NCBI RefSeq assembly: GCF_039555335.1
Contig: NC_092636.1
Location: forward strand, 1,891,501 to 1,955,500
Direction of reading: 5' to 3'
DNA from: Amphiura filiformis
Lineage: Eukaryota; Echinodermata; Ophiuroidea; Amphilepidida; Amphiuridae
DNA length: 64,000 bases
Positions 34,101 through 49,100 of the stretch are shown here, in pieces (positions within the stretch are counted from its first letter, which is position 1; each line of letters starts with the position of its first letter). The position numbers and the translations under genes are program-made. The notes beneath the pieces are model-generated. The model had not been told where the DNA came from. It searched no databases and saw nothing but the letters and a program-made list of their open reading frames with translations.

Positions 34101-37100
34101 CAGTTTTAATAAAATTCATGCTAGATTAGAGTTTTGAGGGTCAAAATTCAAATTTTCTTCATTTTCCTATTGGATTACACAGTTAAGACAGGATCTTGGT
34201 GCACAAGAAGCTTAATGAAGCCCGCCCTCACATGTTACAAATGTGATCATATCTATACTCTATAGGCTATACAGGCTGGGAAATAAGAAATAAGGCAGGG
34301 GCCAATTTGTAAAAAAATAGCCCCTGGGCCTTCTGATATTGATTTGTTGAAATTCGCGATATAATACACATTTTATGGCAAATGATTAAAAATTGATATT
34401 TAACAGTCATCAAAGTAAACTTTATAAGTCTAATGATATGTACTTAAAATGCATGTAGCTGGGAAGAAAAGCCGACGATCAATTGAAAATTTTGACCTCT
34501 CGTCACAGAAAGAAAAAGTGGTTAATTAATTCGGTAATCTCATTACCGGGAAGCTTTTACTGCCAGCGGGAAATCTAGGGCAACTTGGCCTGAAGTTGAT
34601 GTGAATGGATAGCTTAACCCATAGAAAATATGTACGCAAATTGCCCAGGCAGAATTCTCAATCCTACTTCCAGGTTTGTCATGTTTGTGGTTCCCACCGA
34701 CAGTTTTGATCAAGTATTACATAGTGCGTAATGGGATGAATGATATAACGGAAGCCAGCAAAAGCGTTACCGTTAGCCTCCACTCAGAGTCTTAGCCAGA
34801 AATCAGCAACCACCTGTCCAAGCAGATACCAAAATGTGACCCTCAAATATAAAACAACTTGTCTGTACCCATGGAAGGGTCACTGGGGTCAAATATGTCC
34901 TGATTTGGCCTTTACATGTCACTCTGAATTAGTCTGAAAGTTCATAACCTTAAAATCATCTGTTTTAGAGCTATCACATCTGTAAAATCCATTAAATCCA
35001 CCTGTCTAAAATTAGATTAGGCCGTCTTAAAGACGGGTGGACGCATGGCTGGCTAAGACCTTGCCTCCACTACAGGGCCACAGGCCCTTCATTATTACTA
35101 CGTAATTTAGCCAATAATTTGATGGTAGAGTCTAACTCAGTGTGCCTGTTATTGCAAGCGCTCCGAGCCTCCAAAACGCTAGTCTTAGTGCTGCTGGGCG
35201 ATTCTACACGGGAACCAAGCCGCACTAGAAAGTGCATTCGCACGTGTTGATAGCAATTGTGCTGGGTTTCCCAATCACGGCGATCGGCACAAAAAGGCGC
35301 ATGCGTACATTTAATTTCATACACGAGGTCGATGCATTTTTGTAGGGCGGTACTCAGGGCTGGAAAAAAAGTTCAACATGGGCGGAGCTAGAGTGGTAGA
35401 CAAGTTCTGTTGCGAGTTGAATTTCCGAAACTGTCGTGGTATTATACTGGTTAAGTTATGACACTTTGATGGTTATACTTTGTGAGTAATTCATGTAACA
35501 AAGTGCTAATTGTGTTCATTTTTTAAGCTTATTTAGGCTCATTTATGACATTTAAAAAAAAATTTTACGTTCCCGGGAAACTTTGCATTTTTTACAGCCC
35601 TGCCTCTCGTATTGAAGATATGGATTTTTTCCCCCAAAACACCAACAAAAATGAAGTCTTTTTGGGAAAAAATTACATACGGTATCTTCAATATGAAAGG
35701 TCAAAATTTTCAATTGATTGTCTGCTTTTCATCCCAGCTACATACACTTTCAGTACATATCATTAGATTTATGAAGTTTACTTTGAGGACTGTTATTGTT
35801 AAATATCAAAAATTAAAAAAATATCAAATTTTAATAATTTGTCATAAAATTTGTATTATATCGTGAATTTCAAAAAATCTAAATTAGGCCAATATGATAT
35901 CAGAAAGACATTCCTCATATTCAGAATGCAATTTGATATGTATGGTGTACTCTCAGCTCCCACAAAAACTATGTGAAAACATCGCTAAACGTTAATATCC
36001 CATTCCTTAACTGTATCTTTTGAGCACGATTTGCCCATTTTGGACAGTCTAAAATTTTGCTGAAGTGTAATTTTAGCAACATTTTTGATGCAATCGCATG
36101 TTGTGATCAGCTGTGTTTACTTCTGAACTTCCATTGCTTTACACAGTGTCATCATGCTTCAGCAAATCCTACTAGATTTTGAATGCAATGGTCTCTAGCC
36201 TAGAATGTGAAGCTATCGGTGAGCAAATTCTTGGCTAGACATCTCGAGCAAGCCGGCCCCCACTTATTCCCCAGCCTGCATACATACACGATATCCCAGC
36301 GCACATGATTGGTCGAGAGCCGGGCTTAAACAATGTTTCATACATATACATACACGCTATGTAACAGTGCGTGTGATTGGTCGAGCGCTGGGCATAAACA
36401 GCGTTTATGCCTGGTGCCCCGGATGTGAGATGGCCGGGTAGGGAAAATGATGGAAAATCATGTGTTTTAATTATGTTACTTGTAATTTTTTGTTAATATT
36501 TTGATGAAATAAGAAGCACAAAATGTTCTGGTAATGTGTGAACGGGGTTCATTCACATATTTTCATGACTAAACGGTTGTTTATGCCCTCGGGTGCATAA
36601 ACAACCGTTGTTATGCCATCATGAAAATAGAATGAACCCCGTTCATACATACCTTGCCAGAACATTTTGTGATTCTTATTTCATCAAAATAATAACAAAA
36701 AATTGCAAGTAACATTATTCAAAAACACGATTTTCCTTCATTTTCCCTACCCGGCGATCTCACATCCGGGACACCGGGCATAAATGCTGTTTATGCCTGG
36801 CTCTCGACCAATCATGCCGCATCACACGTGCTGTTACAATGTATATAGCGTGTATGTATGAATCCCTAATTAATGCTCGGTGTCACAGATTTGAGATGGC
36901 TGGATTGGGAAAATGGCGATCTTTATATAGGGACTAAATTATTACTTTTGCATTACCGTAAGGTTTACTTTTGCATTAAGGTTTACTTTTGCACCAAGGT
37001 TAAGCAGTTGCCAAACACTTTGAAATCAAGGTTTAATGTATTGGAAGGGGAACAGGTTACTCGAGAACTCTAGCTTAGAATTTGCACACGATAGTTATGC

Positions 37101-40100
37101 ATTCGATGCTAGAGTGCATTGCTATCGGCTTTTTCGGTCGGACAACGGTGCAATTTTTTGCAACAGAGGTTATTATTCTGTTAATGTTGCAATTTGGTTG
37201 AAAGTTATTTTGATAAATTAACTGTATCTTTTGAGCAAGATTTGCCTATTTTGGACAGTCTAAAATTTTGTTGAAGTGTAAGTGTAGCAACATTTTTGAT
37301 ACGATCGCCTGTCGTGATCGGCTGTGTTTACTTCTGAACTTCCATTGCTCTACACGGTGCGGTGTAATGCTTCAGCGAATCCGACTAGATTTTGAATGCA
37401 TTAATCTCTTGCATAGGGAATCGCAGCATAACCTCAGTGGCTACAGGTCGGTGATCGTCTGCGTTTCTTCTTTCCCTTCCGATAGCAAAAAAACCTTGTG
37501 TTCAGTTATGGTTAACCTTGATAAGAAAGTTTAATTTGATAAATTCGTAATTCATACATATACCAAAACATTTCCTGTTAAAATCATTACATAAGGCCTA
37601 AAAAAATTGTTTGATTGGCATAACATAAAAAAAAATTAGGGTAGGGTTAAAGCTGTAAATTGTGTTTAATAAAGGCCTTGGATCTTTTTTTCTTCTTTTA
37701 GTTAATTAAATTTTTTGTTTACCTTTTTTTATTGTGTTTTTGCAAAAAAATTAAAAAGTAGAGTCGGGTCTAATTTTAGGGTAGGTCGGGTTACGCCAAT
37801 AAAACAATTTTTTTAGGCCCAAGCTTAAATGATGAACTATGTACTTAGGAACGATGACTTCCAGTTCACTTCTGGGGTTACGATCAGACTTTCGCCAACT
37901 ACTGATGCCATTAGTTTTTAGATTTTTAGTTGATTCCGATTTTGCGTTTGTGAGTTATGCATGATGTGTATTCACTGCTACCTACTTGGAATTTCGTACT
38001 GATGTACCAGAACTTAATTCAAATTTCGCACAAAAAAATTTTTTTGCACATAAACATTATGTAGCCAGAGGTTTCCAGTGGTATAAAAATCTCTACTGTA
38101 TTACAATGTTTGAAATATATTTTCTGAGCGACAATTGTACACCATACATTGTTGGATGCATTCCATAGTGGCGTATGGTGATTTTTGGTCATTTAAAAAA
38201 AAAATTGGCACATATGTTTTAATGATGTTCTCTTTCATTTTGCTAAGTTTCAGCAGTCAAAATTAGCTAATTAATTAATAATTAATTTGGCGTATCGTTA
38301 CAAAGTGAAATTTTGTGTTTTCCAATTTCCATAGTGGACCACTCGCTGCTTTTTATACACATTTTATAATAGTAAACAAACTACGAAATATCGGCAAAAA
38401 TGAAAAACATTGCATGTCATAGTGGTGTACATCTCGCTGCATTCCATAGTGACGTATCGGACCTATACGCCACTATGGAATGAAGCCAATGAACAGTAAC
38501 GCCATAGAGATTACACGGCGACCAAGGTGGCATAAGGTTGGCGTTAGGTTAGACCAGTAAATAATGTTTCTTGATTTCTTTTGAAAAATAAAATTTTCCA
38601 TAAATTTAGAGAATAAAGGTATTGTTTTTAGCCACTGGAGTGCATCTATCGTCTCCTATAACACGAGCGACATAATTTTTTAATAAAACAATGAAGCAGA
38701 GCCGAGCTGTTTTACGCCAAAAATAATGATGTCGCCCGTGTTATATGAGACGATAGAAGCACGTCTGCACGACAGGCTAAAAATAATACCTTTATTCTCA
38801 TTCTTAAACACTTCAATTCAAATAAAAATATCATAAGTATTACAAATTTTAATCAAATTAAATTCTACATTTTACAAGGAATTACCTAGGGCTTAAAATC
38901 GATCAGTCCCGGTGTTGCTGCGCCTCCGATTGGTTCAAATAGCGAGTACGCGTATCGCGTCGATGCACACGCGCTGACCCGTGTGATATTGTGTCATATC
39001 ACATGGGTAAGAACCAATAAGATTGTAGGAACGTTCTCAAGTGTTTAAGAATACCAAATATAATGAATATCTGATTTACACGACTCGATTTTAAATTGGC
39101 AATTCTTCAATCCTGATTTTCTCGAAAAGTTATTTATTCGCAGTGCCCCACTAGCCACTACAGAATACAGCCGACGACATGTACAACTTCAAAACATATT
39201 TGATAAAATGGTAAACAATACACACATGTTGGGATCATGTGACCATGGCAATTTTTTGGTTTCTTCTCTGTATCACCCCTGTAATGTCAGTTTCCATTGG
39301 CATTTTACGGATAATTTCTCCGGCATTATCCTTCATCAAGAAGGACAAATTCCAGCGAAACTCACCGCCATTAGCTGGCTAATGTCAGAGAACATCAGTT
39401 TCTCTTAGCTGATATATACATGTTTTCAGAAAATGGGTCCCAACAAAAACATGCTATTACTAGTCTTACATGTACTTTGTTTGAAGTGTTTACATTCATC
39501 TTCTCCAGAAAAACTTTCCCATGAGCCAGGTTCATTACATTTTAAAACTTAATTGTAACAATACAGTTTCAATACATTTTGTTTTGTTTCAAAGTTGTTT
39601 GAAAGCATAATAGAAACCCAAGTTGAAATTACAACCCTTCTGGCGATTATCTACATGTATAGATAAATAAAACAAGTGACGTCATTGTAGGATGTTATAT
39701 GTAGGAGAAGAAGCATTTTAGCTGAAATCACATTTTTGGCCTATTTGACCCCTCTGTGACCTGTCTGAGCTAGAGCAAAAAGTGCCAGAAAATTGCCAGA
39801 AAGAAAGATCGGATAGCATTACAGTACCTAGCTGGGGGGTGTAAACCCCCAGCTAGGTAAGGAAGGTGTACACAAATTTTGTCTTCCTCTCACAGCAAGA
39901 CCATGTTATAGTTCTACTCCAAAAGTGGAACACTTGAAATTTTGTGAAGTGGGGAAATATTTATCAGTATTACATTACATACCGTACCCAGTATTATTTT
40001 ACATTTCAAATGTCGCACCTGAAGTAAAGTGACATACATGTACGGTCACAACTTTCAACATGGTAGTCTGGGGGCGGGAGGATATTGAGGGAAAATTCTA

Positions 40101-43100
40101 CAATACAAATAAGTTCTTTGGGGAAAGATTATGAATTCTAAAAATTTGGTATTTTCAGCTATCATAAATATCACTGGATAAATAATTTACACCAAAACAC
40201 CAACCATCATCACTCCCGTTTACTAACCGCTCACATTTCCTCAACTGGGGGGCTTCGCTTGTGTTTGAATAACTTATGTTTGAATAACTTATGTTATTAG
40301 GAATTGTATGCATGTGTAAAGGTCATTGTACTGCATTCATGTATGTACAACATATTACATGTTATATTGATAGTTATTTAAGCTTTGGTTCCAACCACAA
40401 CCATTTTTAATCCTGCCTTTAAATTTTCAGATGGTATTTCAACAACCAGCTAGACTGAGTCTACATTTGGTTATTGACCTTTGACTTATTGACTGTAACT
40501 AAACTGTGTATTACTGCAACACGTTGAATGATGGCATAATTCATGTAAAATTCATTTAGCTTGGTCACACAGCATGTACCAAGTCTCCGACTACTGAGTT
40601 TGATAGAGCTCAGGAATGCTAAATTATCAGCATTTTTTTGAGAAATTTTAAAACAGTTATAACTGTTTTACATGCGTACATAGTTAAAGTGTAGTTATGA
40701 ATATTCCTCTTCTTTTTTTTTTTTTTGAAGCAAAAAATTTAAGTTCAGCCAAAGATATTTACTGCACAATAAAACTAGACCAAGAGGAAGTTTACAAAAC
40801 AGAGGTGAAGGAAAAAACTCAAAGGTATGTATGGATCATGCCCGGATCATGCTGGCCAGTTTTACATTTTTTATCAAAACAAATTTTTAAGTCATTTTAA
40901 ATGTGCAGTAAGGTTGGTATAAATAGTTGAAAAAAATGTGATGTAAAATCCCAAAGGCAAGTGGTGTTCGACCCCTTGGGCTTTGCCAAGGTGCTACCCT
41001 TAGACCTCTTGCATAATCTTCAGAATATTTTCAGGGCATCTTTCTGGTATTATAACTTAATGAGAATAACTGAGAGTCTTACAAATATAAATATAGGCCC
41101 TGCCGTAGACTGTCATCCATATTGTCACCTTTCTATGATTTTTGCCTTTTGTCATTTTGTGTAATTTTCAATTTTGAGAACAAAGTACAAAATGTGGTTT
41201 AAACATTCATCAGTTAAGTAATCACCCTAATAATTATTTCTGATTAAATTCCCATTTGTTCTTGTGCAAAGATCTTGGTGAATAATTATGTTTAAATGCA
41301 TGCGTGAAGCACATTATTGACCCGTTCTGACAAAACCAGGAACAAGTCGCATTTTGGACATTTCATAAAAAATAAAAGCACTAGATAAGGGACCGTTCAC
41401 AAACACTTGTTGGGAGGGGCTGATGCAAAAAAAATTATTGCGAACATTTTTCGGGCCTCCCTTTACAGACCTCAACAATTTCAGGGCCCCCCTTTTTGAC
41501 ACGAACAATTATGGCTCAACCCCATAGAAAAGCATATAAACTCAATTTTCCCAGGAACGTTTGTGGTCATTTTTTTCAGGGCTCCCCCTTAGGAGGGTCA
41601 AAACAAAATGCATCGGCCCCCCTAATAATCTTTAAAATGATAACAAAATTATATAAATAGCATCAATACTTTTCAAGATGGATAATTTTGTAAATGATAC
41701 CTTGATATTTTTGCCAAATTGCTTTTCTGAATGGGCCAATTAGTTTCCTGCCTTGCACAGGATTGAATAGGGATTATCATAGTTCAACTGTAATTTATTG
41801 ATTATAAGTACTTTTAAGGATTCAAAAGTCCACTTAGTCCCACAGTCGAATTCCATGAAATTAAGAATCACAAAAGTTTTTTTTTTATGGGAATGTCATC
41901 TTTAATGGCCTATAACTCAAAAATGTGTCTAACGACTTGTTCCTGGTTTTGTTGGAGCTGGTAACATTTTGTACTTTGTTCTCAAAATGGCAAAAAAATG
42001 ACATGGGCAGTTATTGTAGCAGGCTGATGGGACGATATGTATTGTTGAGGATTATAAGGAAGTTGTTCAACTTGATACAGTGTTTAGTACATGTACAAGT
42101 CCAGACTTGTAGGAAGATGGATGCACAGACTGAGCTCGTCATCCTAGGTTCGAAACAAACAAAGATATGTGAGGGAGTTAAATAGCTGCCATTATATCCA
42201 ATGCAATGAGATCTGTTCCCGGGGATCTGTTCCCTCTTCTACCCAGTACACATGTTTACATGTTGCCTAGGAACTAGTTCCATTTGTACATGTAGACGCT
42301 ATACTATGATCAGCTCTTAATAGGCGGGAATTATTTGGTTTTTGTTACTGCGCGAGTCAATAAAGTTCCAACTTACGCACGCGTAAATTCACAAAAGCAC
42401 ACATCATTCACGCAAAGCGCAGTTCGCGTAGGTGCTGCGCCTAGCTGTGTGTACGCCATTCTGTATCAATCCACAATGTTATGAGTCCCGCATATTAAGA
42501 GCTGATCAGAGTATAAGTCCATCGAATATCACATATAGGGCATTGAGTCAGTGCTAGTCTAACTCTCTGCAATATGAAATTATCTCTGTACTTTTGATGG
42601 GATATAATAATATCATTGTTCTTGTAAAGAGCCAAAAGTAAAATGAAATGAAGAAAAATTAACAATTGACCATATTGTAACATAAATGAATCGCAAGAGT
42701 TGCTCCCAAATTCAGGAATTCAAATTTGTCAAGAATCAAGAATCTGGATTCTCGACACAACTGATTTCCCTAACACTTTTGGTTTGCTCATGGATTCAAA
42801 GTTGATGTTTCTAAATGTGTGCCTATTCTGCATAATTATATTAAGTTACAACACATTGGCAATTCTCACTTCATTCTTGCTAGATGAGTCGGTGAGAATC
42901 AATCGGTGCTTAGATAGGGGGAAGGGGATCAATTCTGGATCAACTGTCAAGATTCATTTGTCTCATAATGGTCAATTGTTATTTTTTCATTTCATTTATT
43001 TTTGGTTTGATGAAATACCATCAAAAGTAAACGTACACTTCCCGACCGCCATTCTGGAGGGTGCCTAAATTGTCAGATATATACCAGGAAATAGGCGATA

Positions 43101-46100
43101 AATAACATAAATACCCTCTTATTTGGTATATTTTCTGACTGGCCACAATGCTAGCTATTGTGTGTACCCTTGCCTACATACACAAATGTATGGTGGAAAT
43201 GTAACAGATTCTGTAGCAGTTGGAAAACTTTTGAGCATTTTGAATTCCATATAATTTGTCTCCTATAGTAGTAACTTCTGTGCAAACCCGACTACCTAAT
43301 TAGATAGAAAATATTCTGCTCGTAATGAAGGTGAATATAGCATTTTTGTACGGTCACGCATAAAAAAGTTACGCACAAAATAATTTTTTGTCATCAAATA
43401 AAACTATTTTCCCAAAGATGTACAATTATGCTATATTCAGTTTTACAATCTAGACCCTCAGAGCAAAATCCTGTGCAAAAAGCAGACAATTTGGTTGTGT
43501 AGTTTAGGAAATACAGGCCTTTGAAGGTCAAAATTGGCACATAATAGCGCCCTTAACGGTGAAAATCACATATATTTACCTTCAAAGTCCTGGCAAAAGA
43601 GTTATTTTTGTGATTTCAGCCATTTTAAAAATGTTGTAAAGAAGCAAATATAGCAATTATGACCCTGGATTTTTAATATTTGCATAAATGAACATTAAAT
43701 TTAAACAAAAACAATACATCTCGTGCCTTCTTTGGCTTTATTCCCACAATTAATCTTTATTACGTCTTGTTTCATGCAAAGTGCGATGGATTTTATAGTT
43801 CCTGGAATTTGTCTGCTGCATATATGTACGTAAGTCATATGTATATGGCAGCTTCATTATGTTTTGATATGCATATGTCCTTGTGTATATATACATGTAT
43901 GACATGCTAGGTGTGTCAATATTTGTGAATAGCAATCCTTATCATCGGAAATAGACAGGAAGTACTACCGATTGAAATATTAGTAAGTGTTGGCCACAAT
44001 TTTATTCCTGAATTTCTATCTGAAGTTCGGTTTGTTATACCCATTGGATACATATGTGATACCACATAGGGCTTAAAATACATCTTTTGATTATGCAGGC
44101 TCAGAAATCCGACGTGAATCCGCGAATCGATTCGCGCAAAGATTCTCGTAAAACATCAACCGGGTGAATCCATATGGATTCGCTTCTAGTGCATTGGCAG
44201 TATACAGAAATAAAAAAATATGTACCCAGTTTTAGTCCTGGTTTGACTATTTATACTTCATTATTAAAGCAACTGAACCCCCAAAATGACGAATTATGGT
44301 ATAATTTACTTAAATCATTAATAATTTGTACAATAATACTGATTTGAGAGGGCATTTTAACAGCAAAAACAGCCATCGGTTGCGTGCCGATGTTTCGTTT
44401 TGCCAGAGCCGCCATCTTGGATGACTAAATCAGACTGTCATAACCATATAAGGGCAGTATTTAGATTCGTGCGAATCAGGGATTTCGCAAAATTCTCTTG
44501 CGAGAATCTAAATGGATTCGCCCGCACATATTGGCTAGCTATTTTGAACATATTCTGATGACATTCAGCCCTGGAGCATACTTTTTGCCAATATTTACAA
44601 ATATATGTGAAATTTGGGGTGAAATGTTGCTTTTAAAGGGTACTACACCCCTCGATAAATTTGTGTCTATTTTTGCATTTTCCTCAAAACTAATAACACA
44701 GTGGTAACAAAAGTTATGTATATTATAGGGGCAAGGAATCCAATTACTACACTGGAATTTCAGTGACCCAAGACAAGCGGTTCGTTATTTATGATAAGAA
44801 AAGAGGTACCGCAAGAATGTACCTCATTTCGATCATATATACTGAACCACTTGTCTTGAATCACTGAAATTCCAGTGTAGTAATTGGATTCCTTGCCCCA
44901 ATAATATACATAACTTTTGTTACCAGTGTGTTATTATTTTTGAGAAAATGCAAAATAGTCACAAATTTACCACAGAGTGTAGTACCCTTAATTAGCCCCA
45001 TGTGTTTTGGGTCCTGATACCACGGATCTGTGGTGATAACATCAAAGAAAACAACAGGAAAGGAAGTATGTTGGGTAAAAGAAATGGAACACTTTGAGCT
45101 ACTTTGGTGTAAAGAACTGTAAACCATTACTACCCCTGTCTCCCATGCAATGTTGAGAAATGTTAATGTCTTCAGCAGTTATCCAATGTGTTCCAACATT
45201 GATAGATGGCGGAGAGGTGAAGGGTAAATTCTAGATATTTATTGTGTTCCTGAACACAACATACGTCATTTCAGTGATCATCATCATAACAAATTCTGCA
45301 CAGAATTTCTACAAAGTTTGCCAAGTGTACAAACTACTTTTTTTCAAGATTGTAGATGAGACGGATATTGGATGAAAAGATGATAGAGGGTGGTTATTGA
45401 ACTGAAGGCCTATAGTCTAGATAATAACATCACAGCTCTTCTCCATCTGACTCATTAGCTCAGTTGGTAGAGCATCGGTCCGGTGATCCGAAGGTCCCAG
45501 GTTCAAATCCTGGATGGTCGGTGAAATTTTTCACTGGCTGTCATTTATGTATGTGGAGACTTGTGTTAAAAACCTTTCTCATAAAGATTGTAGATAATAC
45601 AAAATACCTGTAACTGATTATAATTAAGATTCAGTATTTGATTTAACCGAGTTATAAGATAATAATAAAAAGAAACACAAAGTGGGATAGAATTACAAAA
45701 AAAAAATATTATGTATTGTCAGCATAGTCATTTTATTTCACTTCCAGGGGGAAAATATATAATTACTGAAATGTTTTTAAACATTAAAACAAACATTTTA
45801 AACAAAGTTTGGTGTTTGTCATTTTTTGCATGTCTTTGCTGATTTTGAATAATTTATAACTCCGCCCTTTTTTTAAATTCATGATTTTGAATTTCTTACA
45901 CTTCCAGAGACCATAAAAAAGAATATTTTTACTTTTTCACTGTAACTGTGTTGATTGAGAAAATTGATGTTCGGCAAAAGTTTTATGTTTTTACAGATCT
46001 CATATCAATAATATTATGAATACAGTTTGTCCACTCTGAAGTACAAAGTGACAATGCGCGCGTTAACAGCGCATAGTGCCGCGTCTCTGCTGCAGGTATG

Positions 46101-49100
46101 CGTGCCTTCAAAGTCGGCACAATGTGTGCATCCGCATCTGTACTTTGTACTTCAGAGTAGACTGACTGTAGTAGGTTATATGTATTTGTGGCATTCAACT
46201 TTATTAATCTTTAAATGTCAAATTTCCACCTTGAAATTTTCAGTCCATTTTGGTCCGAGGAGTACACATTTGATGTGCCGAGAGAGTTCCGCACATTATC
46301 CTTCTATGTGTATGAGAAAGACTGGCTGAAGCGATCAAATAGCAGTATCGTAGGAAAAGTAGCATTACGGAGAGATGAACTGCACAGGTTACAGAATAAA
46401 GATCAATGGTTCCCATTGCGACCTGTTGACTCAGACTCAGAAGTACAGGTAAGAACCATTGAAGTTGCAATCCATACACCTGCTATGGAAGACATGACCT
46501 TAATCCCCAGGGGGGTACTTAGTACAAATGACCATACAGGGACGTGCCGCTAATTTTCGGCCTTTTGGTATATCTTTTTCTAATCCAATTTTGGTATATG
46601 AATGGGTCCTTTTTTCAAAGTTTTTTAAATTTTTTCAAAAAATAGCCCAATTTTGCCTCAATCTAACCAAAATTTTGAAATTTTCCAAAGACAATTTTGG
46701 CCGAAAATTTTGACTTTTGGTATATCAATGGGTCCAAATTTGTATATTTATGGGTTCACTTTCAAATTCTCAGCAGCACGTCCCTACCAAAATCAAACTT
46801 GAGTACCCCCCGGGCCTAAAATCTCCCACACAGGGGTGTAGATTTCCAATAGGTAATCCCATTTGAATTTCACATTCCCTGTGTGGAAGTTTAAGGCTAT
46901 GTCTTCCATGGGGGTGTATGGATTTCAAATGGAATAGCCCAAAATGTATGAACATCATAATGGTTTGGTTGACGTGGAGTTCAGTTTAGTAGTGATGGCT
47001 GTGCTTTTACTGTGTTGAGCCGTAAGCATGCTGACAACTGCTTGTTGTATGTGTGTATTCGCTCTGTGGGAATAGGTTAGCAGTGCGCGATTCAACATTA
47101 CAATTAGTGAAATATGCTCCTACTTCACTACCACACTCAAAGTGAAACAAATTATAGAGTGTAATATAATACCCCGGGGGGGGGGGACTTGGATTATTTT
47201 TCGACGGGGAAGTGCGGCCCGAGCTTCCGAACCCATACCCATTTCTAAGGGTAATTTTACCGAAAATAGGGAACCATATCTAAGGATTTTCAGTAAATAA
47301 GGACCCATATCTAAGGATTTGAGCTTGAAAATAGTAAAAGCAACATGTTTCCTGCATGTTTTTAATGCATACCATGGAAAATCTAAAATGGTGACCCATG
47401 TTTAAGGATTTTTTGTGGAAAACCTACCCATTTGGGCATCACATCCCCGTATAGCGTTTGTACTTGAGTCAATGTGGACCATCATTATCCTTTAAACTCA
47501 TTTTTCTCAGAATGGCCAAAATGGAGGTACGTCTTTGTGTCAATGACCCCTCGACATAAGTTTACTAGCGAGAATTAGATTTGACTTGTGGATGGACCCA
47601 GTTAGGGGAGAGTTGTCAAAGATATGGCCAAAAATGTAGCTTTAGTGTGTGTAAGTGTAACTTGCTATTAATATTTTTAATTAATTAATTGGATTTGATA
47701 CAGCTACATAATGCTTTACAAATCTGTTTCGTAAGGCCACAGGGCCTCACTCCTCAGAAGCACATAACCATATTAATTATTTCGCTCCCATTTTTGGTTG
47801 AGCACTTTACCTTTGGATGATTTCAACCATCTTGGATGTATATCTTGGATTTATCTATTTATTAATATTTTTATGTACATGTGTATCATAATGAGGCAGT
47901 AACATTATTTGTTTTTTTCTCTCTCTCTACAGGGTCAGGTACAAGTGGAAATCAAACTGGTAGAAGTTGTATCAGAATCGGGACAGCCAACTATCTCTTT
48001 ACTAGTACAGTAAGTGTCATAAGTTGAATAATGACAGTATAATCTAACAATGACAACATTTTGATGCTTAAATGAGAAGATGCTTAAATTAAAGTACTCG
48101 CCATATTGGGACCTAATTAGCATCCTGGGTACTAAAATCAGGCATGGGGAGAGGGGAGGTGTGTGGAGTCCAAATTTGGAATTTACACACATAATCAATT
48201 GAAAAATACAGTGCATCTGAAGCAAGATCATAATCTTAGTCGAAAATGAAAGATGTTAATTGCATGGACAAAAAAGATAACAGACCACGTCCAAGCAGTC
48301 ATCGTCTCAGCATCACCCGAAAATGAGGGCCAATTATTCCATGAAATGCATATTTTTACGGACTACCGCGCGTATATGTGAAGGCACACAACGCTGATGT
48401 GATTGTTAGACACGGCACGATCGGCCCTCATTAATATGCGAGAATTCACAGCTAAATGCACGGGGACTTTGACAGTTGATACATGGTATGTAGTAGTCTG
48501 TGGTTATTTGTATTTCGACATTTGTTTCGACAGGTGCATTGATAGAGGGCGCTTTAGACAGCTGTCATTTGAAAATGGGGGTGCTTGTTAGGTTAAATAT
48601 GGTACATTCTTTTATAGGCACTATTTATACTTTTATTCTTGTGAGGTTTTTGGAAACCATAATCAGATCAGTAGTAAATACAAACAGTTGATACTGAGGA
48701 AAATCATTAACAAGGGAATATTCTATTTGCAAATATGTTTTAGGAGTTTATAAGATAGCATGAAAAAGATTCTTGATTCCATGTATTAACCAGCCAGCTC
48801 TTTTATGACCAAGCAAAGATTACGATTTCTCTCTGTGTGAAATTCAATGCTGATGGTGTTCACACGGTCATAAAATTTTTGAGAATCGATGTGCTTGAGA
48901 ATTGTGATTCCAATCCCATAATGTATGTCCATAGGATTCAATTTAAAGCCTGCAATTCCCAAGTTTCGCCGTTGTTCCTGATAACATCAGCTGTGGAATT
49001 ACAATCGCAAAATGGTAGCTCTTAAGGATCTTTCATTGGAATCGTGAAATCTCTTGAATTTCTTGGGGATAAATTTGGGGGCAATATTAGGCATTGGAAT

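Larger units (their letters stand above)
34328..36010. mobile_element. Foldback element, second copy, split by an insertion
   Basis: Left half 34328-34503 and right half 35611-36010 together match the foldback element at 27887-28508. The halves join at CCTCTCGT, which is duplicated by the insertion at 34504-35602. The outer left end appears shortened. Intron 1. Confidence 0.8.

Noticed and set aside
39830-39856. Hairpin AGCTGGGGG..CCCCCAGCT as a terminator or regulatory RNA
   Set aside because: A single short palindrome deep in an intron with no supporting context.
42700-43068. 122-codon frame in intron 2
   Set aside because: No domain, no splice support and composition like its AT-rich surroundings.
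46027-46329. 100-codon frame overlapping exon 3
   Set aside because: Wrong frame; exon 3 in the adjacent frame matches RASA3 throughout.
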